Shown one piece after another: positions 55,261 to 64,000 of a DNA stretch of 64,000 nucleotides. The notes below the pieces were generated by a model that did not search any database, had not been told where the DNA came from, and was given only the letters and a program-made list of their open reading frames with translations. How positions within the stretch are numbered: position 1 is the first letter of the stretch; the number at the start of each line of letters is the position of its first letter. Both the position numbers and the translations under genes were made by a program. The stretch is from Mangifera indica (Eukaryota; Streptophyta; Magnoliopsida; Sapindales; Anacardiaceae): assembly GCF_011075055.1 (NCBI RefSeq), contig NC_058145.1:942887-1006886 (forward strand). The letters are read 5' to 3'.

Positions 55261-57779
55261 CATATTAGTACAAAAGCTTAAATAAACTGATTATTTAGAC
55301 TTGCATTTTATAGTGCTAGTGATTTGGTTAAAAAAACCTTGGTTATGTTTCGTTCTCATTATTGGGCTTATATTTGCGGCCCCCATACCCACTAACCCAT
55401 CTTTCTGAAAAAAGAAAATCTTAAAATATTAATTTTTGATGAATCGTTCTTCACTTTAGAGCTGGATTAGAGTATGAGCGGAACAGCTCAAGATTAAGTT
55501 TGGCTCACTCCTTTTGTTGAATACTAACATTTAAGAAGGAAAAAAATTATTGAAAAAAAAGGAAAATATTAATGGTCAAAGAAGAAGAAAAGAATCACTA
55601 ACGAAATAAGTTTTGATATCAACATCGATCGCAAGCTGAATTTGAGTTTGACGAGTTGAATTGATTTCGAAATTAAATTTGATTCAAATTTATTTAAATC
55701 AAACTCAAATTATGAGTTCAGTTCAACTTGTGAGTTGGGTATATAGATTAATTTGGTAAGAACTTAACTTGTGATTCAATCCAATTTATGTTAAACAATT
55801 ATCAAAATACTGTTATTTTGTTTATTATTATATAAAATAATATTATTTTGCCGATGAATTATGAATTTGATTATAAAAGTAAACCACAAAGATAAATTTT
55901 AACTCTTGTTACAGGATAGATAAAAATAGAAGATAAAAGAGTGACAGGAAGAAAGATTTGTCAATATACAAATGGGAAAAAATAGAGAGGAAAGAAAGAT
56001 GCGCATGGGATTAATAACAATATTATATACATAATTTTTTTATATAAATAATAATATATTTTTATATTATTAAATAATTTTAAATTAAAAATAAAATCAT
56101 ATTCAATTACATAATAATATATTATTATTTATATATATTATTTATACATAATTTTACTTATTAAAATTTGAGAGTTAAGACAATTCTGAGCAATTCCGTA
56201 CTAATAGTGTTCTGCGCGGAGGCCCTTCATCTTTATAGCCTTAGAAACCCTGCTTTCATGAATCCCTCTCCCTCTTCTTGATGCCCAAATGTCCTCTCTT
56301 TTTTCTGGGTTTTTCAGATTCTTCTTCGTTTTCAGATGCTTCTGTGTTTCCAGGATTCAGCATTGATTCCCCCGGGTAGTTTGATTTGCTAGCCCTCCCT
56401 CTCATTGGAGCCTAAGGCCAAACACGAATTGAGTTGCTTTGATTTTAAAAATTGATCTAAGTTGATTTGATTTAATTTAAATTCATTTAGATTGAATACA
56501 AGCTGAGTTCAAGTCAGGAAGACAGGTTTATTTTTTATATCAAATTGAATTCTAGTTAGAAGGAGTTCAGTTTGATTCAACTCTTAAGTTGAGCAAATGA
56601 CTCGATTCAATTTAAATTTTATTTACAATTAGATTCAAGTTATGTAAAAAAATTGTCAAAACAATACGTTTCACCCATTATTGAATAAAAGATGTCATTT
56701 TGTTAATGAGTTGCAAACTCTATCCACAAATCTGATCTATGAATTTGAGTTATGAACTCAAATCGATATCAAACTTCAAATTTAGGGACCAAATCGAACT
56801 CAAAGAACTCTAAGCTTTGACTCAGTTCGATCCTAAAGTTTGAAATACAAAGCTTGATTTGAATTTGTAGCTTAAATTTGTTGTTCAAATTTATGGTTTG
56901 AGTTCGCGACTCGTTGATAAAAACAATGTTATTTTGATAATTTGTAATACTATTCAAATCTAGTCATAAGTCAAGTTCGAATTGAATTCAATTGGGCTAA
57001 GTCAAACTTTCTCTAGCTTGAGTTTAAATTCAAACCGACTCTCTCAATTCAAGCTCAACTTGCATTCTGCCAAAATGAATTCAAACTAAACAGAGTCAAG
57101 TTGAGCTGGTTGTCAAGACTATCATAGCTTATTTTGAGTCCAACCCTAATTAAAGGCATATTAAACTTAAACTTTTAACTTATTTCATGTAAAAATTGTG
57201 AGATCCGTCATTAAACCCAAAATTTATTCTATTTTGTGTAATCAATTCTTGCTCGTTGGCGTTAAAAATATAATTTCTAACTAGCTATGAAAAGGGTAAT
57301 GCAAACTTTCTCGATACCAAAAAATGATATCAACTGGAAGAATGTCAATCCAACTAAAGGAAATCCACACAACCGAAACATAAATTTGTTGCATAAGAAA
57401 ATAAGTACTGTAATTTTGATGTTGGTTTTAGGGGTAAATATGAACTAAATCAAGCTTGAACACTCCTTATCTCGAATTCAATTAAAATAAAAAATAATTC
57501 GATTTGAGTTTGTCGAGCTAACATTAAAAGTGGCTTGAGTTTGGCTTAAATAAAAATGATTTATTTCAAGTTCGATTCGAGTTTGACTCCAGTTTATAAT
57601 TTAAATTCATGGTTCAAATATGTGACTTAGATTCATATTTTAAATTCATAACTCAATGAGAAAATGACGTCATTTAACAATTATTTAATATTCTTTAACC
57701 TAGCTTACATGTCAAACCGAACCAAATCTCTCTAGCTCGAATTTAGCTTAAGTTCGTTAAGCTAACATTAAGGATGCTT
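55261..57779. other. Gene-free DNA, dispersed TTGAGTT-type repeats
   Basis: 55450-55800, 56400-57150 and 57430-57780 belong to the degenerate family with GAGTTCGA/TTCAAATT words and a TGACGTCATTT-like core (57664-57674). A palindromic MITE lies at 56020-56165 (ATATACATAATTTTTTTATAT ... TTATACATAATTTTACTTATT). No gene. Confidence 0.5.
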
Positions 57780-59110
57780 AGAACCCTCTCTCCTGAATTT
57801 ATGTTTTTCCAAAGACCTCCAATTTTTGACCACTTTGTATATTAAAGCACACAACCCCTGAGTGTGGGGGAACAGTTAGTGGTTTTTGAGTCACCCTTTC
57901 ACATATTAAGTGGATTACCAAACCAATCGTCTCAAAACCCCTTGAATTCATTTTTTTTTCAAAAGCCCCTCGATTTTGGTAATTTTTGTGAGTTATAACA
58001 CATGACCTTTAAGGGTGGGAAATAACCAATAGCTTTTTAACAACCCTTCACACCATCCACCCCTCACACATAAAGGTATATGACCAAACTGATAGTCCTT
58101 GAAGCTTGCATTGAAACTCCCTTCCTTAAAAAAGGCTTTCCAAAAACCCTTAGTTTAGACAATTTAGCGGGTTATAACACACAACCCTTGAAGGTGAGGG
58201 AATAACCAATGGTTTTTTAGCCTAAATTTGCACCATCCACCCATTATATGTCAAAGTAGATGATCACTCTAATAGCCTCTAAACCTACTTTGAAAACCCC
58301 TCCACCAAATTTGCACTTTTACAAAAACCTTCTATTTTGGCTATTTTTGTGGGCTATATAACACACAACCTTGAGGGTAGGGGAACGATCAATAGCTTTT
58401 TGACCTAAATTCCCATCATCCATCCCTCATGCGTAATGGTAGATGACCTCACATACAGTCACTGAAACCCACACCCAAACCCCCATAAATTCGTGCTTTT
58501 CCAAACCCCTTGTTTTGAGTTTTTATAGGCAATAACACATGACCACTGAGGGTGGCAAAACGACCTATAATTTTTGGGTCCAAATTCACATCACCCCTCA
58601 CATGTCAGGATAAATGACCTAACTAACAATCTCATAAGCTTGCATCCAAACCCCCCTAAATCTACATTTTTTTTTTTTAAACTCTCCATTAATGCCATTT
58701 CTATGGGCTGTAACACATAATCCTTGAGGGTGGGGAAACAACCAAGGGTTTTTAGGCTATCCTTCACACCATCCACCTCTCATATGTTAAGGTAGATGAA
58801 TTTATTGACAATTCCCAAAACCGTTCCCGATCCCCTCTAAATCATTGCTTTTCAAAAAATCTCTCATTTAACTATTTTTGTAGACTATAGCACATGACCC
58901 TCAAGAGCGGGGGAATGATTCACAATTTTTTGTCTAAATTTGCATCATCCATCTCTCATGTGTCACGATAAATGACATCATTAACCTCTGAAACTTGTAC
59001 CCAAACCTCCTAATTGTGTATCTTTTTTAAAATATATGTTTTGATCATTTTTGTTGATTATAACACATAATCTCCAAAGGTAGAGCATGATCCGCAAGGT
59101 GGGGGAACCC
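57780..59110. repeat. Degenerate tandem array of ~178-bp monomers
   Basis: A box TATAACACATGACC(C) followed by a GAGGGTGGGG-like word recurs at about 57848, 57993, 58172, 58357, 58531, 58709, 58887 and 59058. Most spacings are 170-185 bp (the first is shorter). Each monomer also has a CCAAAACCCC(C)T word, a CATCCACC(C)CTCA word and a GGTAGATGA word. About seven to eight units are present. Copies differ at many positions, so the array is old. No coding capacity. Confidence 0.8.
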
Positions 59111-59815
59111 ACATCCTACTCGATCTACATGAACAATAAAATTTCAAAAATCTACATGAGTAATAAAATATGAACCCGCATCCTACTCAATATATATACA
59201 AGTGGACTCAAAAGTATCTTCAATCTTAAATGAATTTTAATTCTCATCAAATTGGTATTAATATGTTGATCTCTTGTATGAAAGAGATAAATTGTAAGGA
59301 TGTGGTTGGGGTGATAGTTTGAATTTTCAAAATTGTAAATATTGGATTGTAAGTTTTTAAACTTGTAAAATGATCAAACTATCATTTTTAATATGTCAAT
59401 GTAAGATCTATAAAAGGATTATTCTTCTTATTTTTTAAGAATTTTTTTGGCTGAAAAAATATATTTTATCCTTATTTTTTAAATTGAATTTGATTTTAGA
59501 TTTAAAAAAAAAATTGATTTAAACCATCCAAGAATAGAAAAGTATTTTTGGATTGAGAAAATGTAATCCACTCTAATAAATATTAATTTATATTTTGTAA
59601 AATATCACACCAATATATGTTAATGAAAATTCATCATATTTTTAAGTCAATTAAATTTGTTTTAGGGGTCATTAATTGTATTTAAGAGCTAATTAATTGA
59701 GAATCTACAATTGAGAGAAACTTATCTCTATAAATACATTATAAAATAATATAAAAGTAAAGACAAAAATACTAATAAAATGACGTGGACATGGATATTT
59801 ATGGATCCATTTAGG
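59111..59815. other. Gene-free AT-rich DNA
   Basis: No coding, RNA or element structure recognised. Confidence 0.4.
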
Positions 59816-59824
59816 TTTTAATTA
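59816..59824. repeat. 9-bp target-site duplication, left
   Basis: TTTTAATTA directly before GGCCAAACG, identical to 60647-60655. Confidence 0.85.
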
Positions 59825-60646
59825 GGCCAAACGACTATTTCCCACCCAAGGTTTAGCGTTTTCTCAAAAGTTCCCCCTTTAACTATGGAAACACCAAACA
59901 CCCACCCATGGCCGGTTAGATTTAACTAAACCCTAACGGTGGTAGGGGTAAAATCGTCATTTTTGCTATAATATTAAAAATAAACTAAAATAGAATCTAA
60001 TTTTGCCCCCCTAAACTTTAAAAACTGAATTTTCCCCCGCCTAAGTTTTAAAAAATTACAGTTTCACCCTAGGGTTTGGTTTTGAAATCTCCGGTGACCT
60101 CTCCGGCTTCGTTGCCGACGGCCGCTCCCTCCCGAAGCAACCTCTCCTTCCGACGATCTCTTTCCTCCCATTTGGAGATCCGATCAGCGCCCGGAGACGC
60201 CGTGGGAGACGAAGAACTTCGTGTGGAAGACGAAGTTCTTCGTCTTCCCAGAAGAAGACCTCTGGGAAGACGAAGAACTTCGTCTTCCCGACGAAGTTCT
60301 TCGTCTCCCACGACGTCTCCGGGCGCCGATCGGACCTCCAAATGGGAGGAAAGAGATCGCCGGAAGGAGAGGTTGCTTCGGGAGGGAGCGACCGTCGGCA
60401 ACGGAGCCGGAGAGGTTGTCGGAGATTTCAAAACCAAACCCTAGGGTGAAACTGCAATTTTTTAAAACTTAGGCGGGGGGAAAATTTCAGTTTTTAAAGT
60501 TTAGGGGGGCAAAAGGAGATAAAATTTTCAGGCGTTAGGGTTTGGTTAAATCTAACCGGCCATGGGTGGGTATTTGGTGTTTCCATAGTTAAAGGGGAGA
60601 CTTTTGAGAATACATCAAACCTTAGGTGGGAAATAGTCGTTTGGCC
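59825..60646. mobile_element. Foldback Mutator-type MITE (822 bp)
   Basis: It begins GGCCAAACGACTATTTCCCA and ends with the inverse (AAATAGTCGTTTGGCC). Inverted homology continues along almost the whole length: CACCCATGGCCGGTTAGATT / AATCTAACCGGCCATGGGTG, CACCCTAGGGTTTGGTTTTG and its inverse. The arms meet near 60257 in a GC-rich centre. Both flanks carry TTTTAATTA, a perfect 9-bp target duplication as made by Mutator-type transposition. There is no transposase. Because the arms are near-identical, a 122-codon frame is open on each strand (60076-60444 + and 60069-60437 -) with almost the same sequence. Confidence 0.9.
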
Positions 60647-60655
60647 TTTTAATTA
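60647..60655. repeat. 9-bp target-site duplication, right
   Basis: TTTTAATTA directly after TTTGGCC. Confidence 0.85.
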
Positions 60656-61069
60656 TGTACCAAAACGGCAAAACCAGACCAGATTTTGTAGGATTCTAAC
60701 ATTAAGTTAGAAAACTATGTACTAGCAATCAAAACTATGTGCACCTTCTAATGGGGTTGTTCAAACTAGGTTGGACAATACTTTGACATCGAATTTTGGT
60801 TATAGAAAAATAATATATGAAAATCGAATCATTTTGAATCTATTTTAAATACACAAATGAATATATATTTGATATATATCTGTAGATAATCACGTATGCA
60901 TAGCAATGTTATATCAAAATTAGTAGTTTTACATATTTCATCACTCTTCACCCTATCAACTCTCTCCTTTGCCCTTCCCCAGTAAAAACCTAAAGCCGGC
61001 ATTTGCCAGATTATATTTCCATAAAAGATACAATGCTTAGTATCTAAGTCTTCCATCCATTGCAGCCAG
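60656..61069 (+). promoter_or_regulatory. Upstream region of the C2-domain gene
   Basis: AT-rich DNA without a coding frame that probably contains the promoter. No specific regulatory motif besides the TATA box downstream was recognised. Confidence 0.4.
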
Positions 61070-61071
61070 CC

Positions 61072-61079
61072 TATAAATA
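61072..61079 (+). promoter_or_regulatory. TATA box of the C2-domain gene
   Basis: TATAAATA in CAGCCTATAAATACTT, 66 bp upstream of the chosen start codon, leaving a leader of roughly 30-40 bases. Confidence 0.65.
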
Positions 61080-61137
61080 CTTATCAATACTACCAAGGCA
61101 AAACAATCGCAATTCTATTCTCATCTTCTTTCTCGTA

Positions 61138-61698
61138 ATGGCATCTTCTGGCTATCAAGTAGAGGTGACCATCTCCTCCGCCCAAGACCTCAAGAACGTC
61201 AACTGGCGCTACGGCCCCAATAGGCCATACGCTGTCGTCTGGGTCGATCCTAACGAAAAGCGCTCCTGCAAGGTCGACGAAGACGGTGACACTTGTCCTC
61301 ACTGGGGCGACATACTTACCATCCCTTTACCTGGCCCCGTCGACAGTGAAACCACTCTCTTCGTCGACATTGTCCATGCTGGCAAAGAGGAGGATACCAA
61401 GAAACTCATCGGCTCCGCTCGTCTTAAGCTCAAAGAAGTTCTTGATGAAGTCAGGCATGCCCGTACTTTGACTCTCAAGCGACCATCTGGTAGGCCTCAG
61501 GGGAAAGTTGACGTAAAAAACATAAGAGTCATTGAACCCCGATATCCTCCACGAGATGCGTATAACGCACCTCCTTATGGGTCTCCTGCTCCGCCATCAT
61601 ACGGTGGGTATGTTTTTGTGGCACCAGTGCTACTCTTCTTTTACATAGTGAAAGAGAAGAATTTGTGGCCATGTTTTTGTATTTCTCCATTAAAATGA
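61138..61698 (+). CDS. SRC2-like C2-domain protein, tail truncated
   Basis: The start at 61138 ([20 protein letters not shown]) matches the N-terminus of plant small C2 proteins of the SRC2 type and sits after the TATA box; an earlier in-frame ATG at 61060 precedes the TATA box. Residues 4 to about 130 form the C2 domain ([20 protein letters not shown], then [20 protein letters not shown] and [11 protein letters not shown]), followed by [19 protein letters not shown]. Such proteins bind phospholipids or membranes, often with calcium, and respond to cold or pathogens. The family then has a long Pro/Tyr/Gly-rich tail. Here only [16 protein letters not shown] is left before the frame enters hydrophobic, unrelated codons ([14 protein letters not shown]) and stops at 61698 (187 residues). 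A GTATGT at about 61608 could be a donor, but no downstream exon is seen within the window. Confidence 0.75.
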   Translation: MASSGYQVEVTISSAQDLKNVNWRYGPNRPYAVVWVDPNEKRSCKVDEDGDTCPHWGDILTIPLPGPVDSETTLFVDIVHAGKEEDTKKLIGSARLKLKEVLDEVRHARTLTLKRPSGRPQGKVDVKNIRVIEPRYPPRDAYNAPPYGSPAPPSYGGYVFVAPVLLFFYIVKEKNLWPCFCISPLK

Positions 61699-62296
61699 TC
61701 CATTAATAAATTTCTAAGAGTTTCTATGTCTTTTCTTATCATTTATAGTTATACTGGATCGAAATTTCAAACGATTTCAAAGCAACAATTCAAATTCATT
61801 TAGTGTTTTAAAAATCAAACCAAACAGATCGGCTTGATCGATTAAACCGTGAAGTAATGTATTATCTAGTTTAATTTCAAGATCTAATCCGATTTACATA
61901 TAAATATTAACTGATTTGAAATTATGTCAAACCTAATAACCCGTTGAACTGAAAAAATTATTTAAAACCAACAAAGTTACATAATACTACATAGTTTTTA
62001 TCTTATTGAAACTTAAAAAATTACAATTTTTAATACCTTAATTAAACTAATAATAAAATTTATAATCAGTTTTTTATTTATTTATGTAATAGAATTTTAA
62101 TTATTTAATTAATATATTTAAAATTACATTTTATATTGTTTATGTATTTTAGGTTAAAAAATATAATAAATATTTGACACCATTTAAAAATATATAATAA
62201 TTTAGTAAAAAGTTAAATCGGTTGATTGTCTAATTGAATCGATCAAACTACAAATCAGTAAAACAACTGATTTTACCATCAATCTAATTTTAAAAA
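61699..62296. repeat. AT-rich dispersed repeat downstream of the C2 gene
   Basis: 61770-61850 and 62210-62290 contain inverted words (CAAACCAAACAGATCGG / AAATCGGTTGATTGTC) akin to the GGTTTGGTTT foldback family. No coding capacity. Confidence 0.4.
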
Positions 62297-62991
62297 CATC
62301 GACTATTTTCCGCCAAAGGTTTGATGAAAAAAAAATTTTGTTCTTTTACATTTTAAAAAGTGGACCATTGAATATGTTTAAGTTTTCTGCAAATTACTTG
62401 TTTCGTTTTTTATTATAATTATAAAATTGTTATTAATAATTAATATAAGTATCAAATTATCAATTTATTCTTATTAATTTTAAAACTTATCGTTAAAATT
62501 TATAAAATATCAAAACTCTAACTAGTTTTAAAATATTATATTTTGAAAATTTTTTTTTAGTATAGTTGTCATTTTTTGAAACTATTAAGGGACATATTGA
62601 AATTAAAAAAAAAATTAAAATCACCTTTGGATTTTTCTTTTATTTTCAGAACACCTTGAAAATTTTATTAACACTGTTAATATATTTAAAAATTATAATT
62701 TACCCTCTAAACTTTCGAGAATTAAATAAACTAAAAATAAAGGAGAAAAAAATTAAAAATATAAAGAGAAAGTGAAAATATAAAAAATCTAGGCAAAATA
62801 ACTTTCCTATCCCTAAATCGCCCAAAAAAAAAAACTTCTCTACCCTTTCACTTAACAAAATTCACTAACGAAAGTGAATGATGGGTGAAATTTTGGGTTT
62901 TTGAAACTTAAAGGGTGGCAATAGGTTCTTAAAACTTAAAGGGTGGTAATGTTATTTTAGCAAACCTTTAGTGGAAAATGGTTTCTTGACC
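62297..62991. mobile_element. Diverged TTTGGCC-type foldback element
   Basis: The left end CGACTATTTTCCGCCAAAGG corresponds to the family's CGACTATTTCCCACCCAAGG, and the right end contains CCTTTAGTGGAAAATGG. The arms are much more diverged than in 59825-60646. Confidence 0.45.
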
Positions 62992-64000
62992 TCTATATAA
63001 TTACATAATTCACTTTTAGGCCGATGGTGTTACGGGATTGAATTATGGGCTAGAGCCTACCATGAACATGATGCCCAAAGTAATTCACAGTAGATTTAGA
63101 TTTAATCTGAACTTGTCAAACTCATATTATAATTCAATTCAAATAAACTGATTTCAAATTAAAGAATTTTTGGTTTGAATTCAACTTAGCTTGAACCGTC
63201 TTATCTCACTGATGTCATCACACTAAGTATCATCTTATTGACGATGTTTTTTTCTTCTTTTTCAATAATTCTTTTATATTTAAATGATTATTCTTCTTTT
63301 TCAATGATTCTTTCTCTTTTACTAAATAATTCAAATAAGTGAAAAATGATTTGGAGTTAGCCATCTTAAATTCAAATTAAGCGTGAACTAACCTTTGTCA
63401 TAATTTTAAAAACTAGATCGGATTGATTTTAAACACCCTTGGATTTTTTTAATTTTCAAAACCCCTTAAAAATTTTATTAAAATTCCTAATATTTTAAAA
63501 ACTTATAGTTTACCCTCTAAATTTTTTAAAATAGAAAATACTAAAAATAAAAAAGAAATGAAAAATAAAGAGAATAAAGGGAAAGAGAAAATAAAAAAAT
63601 TTATGCAAAATAGCCTCTTACTTTTTCACTTAGCAGTATTTACTAACGAAAATAAACGATAAGTGGGAATTTGAATTATTGAAACTTAAAGATGATTATT
63701 TGTCATTCTAGCAAACCTTGGGTGGAAAATACTTTTGACCTCTATATAATCACGTAATTCACTTTTGGGTTGGTTGGTGTTAAAGGATTGAATTATGGCC
63801 CTAAAGCCTACCATGAGCATGATGCCCAAAGTAATACATACAAGATTTGGATTTGGACCAAACTTATCGAACTCAAATTACTGTTTAGTTCAAACAAATT
63901 TTACTTCGAACTTAAATTGACTTAAACCCTCTTGCCTTGGTGATGTCATCACACCAGAGATTGTCTCACCGACGATGTTATTTCTTCTTCTCACATAATT
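62630..64000. repeat. Diverged direct duplication, two units
   Basis: 62630-63260 and 63433-64000 repeat the same order: TTTTATTAA...TATAGTTTACCCTCTAAA, AAAGAGAAAATA-type words, TTTCACTTA...TTTACTAACGAAA, GACCTCTATATAAT, GGATTGAATTATGG, CATGATGCCCAAAGTAAT, GATGTCATCACAC. The spacing is about 750-810 bp. The second unit runs off the window. It is non-coding. Confidence 0.7.

Noticed and set aside
1..64000. Search for tRNA and rRNA genes
   Set aside because: No cloverleaf with GTTCRANNC and matching arms, and no rRNA-like stretch, was recognised by eye; a tRNA-scanning program would be needed to exclude them.

Overview
This is a plant nuclear window, most likely from a woody or repeat-rich eudicot. 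The protein genes have plant-type GT-AG introns and TATA boxes, the intergenic DNA is very AT-rich, and the families are plant families: a MAKR membrane-associated kinase regulator, an S-type anion channel, plant DAA1-type AAA-ATPases, an RTNLB reticulon and an SRC2-like C2 protein. No species can be named from the sequence alone. About three quarters of the window is degenerate transposon-derived DNA.

Layout. 484-1144 is a broken CAAX-protease (Abi family) gene. 3591-4340 (+) is a MAKR6-like gene. 4.3-11.8 kb holds MITEs and decayed LTR-like repeats. 11930-14763 (-) is a five-exon SLAH2/3-like anion channel whose C-terminal tail is frameshifted. 15.6-28.9 kb is gene-free and filled with foldback elements, small palindromic MITEs, simple repeats and dispersed AT-rich repeats. 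28887-39021 and 39022-51538 are two tandem units of one segmental duplication. Each carries a 14-exon DAA1-like AAA-ATPase gene. The first copy (32085-37415) is intact. The second (45168-50405) has a one-base deletion in exon 8 and a tryptophan-to-arginine change in the presumed pore loop. The second unit also carries a 4637-bp Mutator-like element (40183-44819) with a perfect 9-bp target duplication, 15-bp terminal inverted repeats, two oppositely oriented arrays of a ~119-bp monomer, and a DUF1985/Ulp1-like coding fragment. 52335-54215 (+) is a five-exon RTNLB reticulon gene. Its promoter was cut by the duplication, leaving a promoter relic at 38820-39019. 57780-59110 is a degenerate ~178-bp tandem array. 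59825-60646 is a foldback element with a 9-bp target duplication that encodes nearly the same 122-residue open frame on both strands. 61138-61698 (+) is a C2-domain gene whose Pro/Tyr/Gly tail stops abruptly. The window ends in more foldback and duplicated repeat DNA.

The genes are not an operon-like unit. From memory, MAKR, SLAH2, DAA1-type AAA and RTNLB3 genes also lie close together in the duplicated Arabidopsis blocks on chromosomes 1, 4 and 5, so this looks like an old conserved neighbourhood. The most informative novelties are the recent tandem duplication, with decay of one AAA copy, and the Mutator-like element that landed about 150 bp upstream of that copy's TATA box. Exon boundaries were set by hand from splice signals, reading frame and remembered family sequences; no database or alignment program was run.
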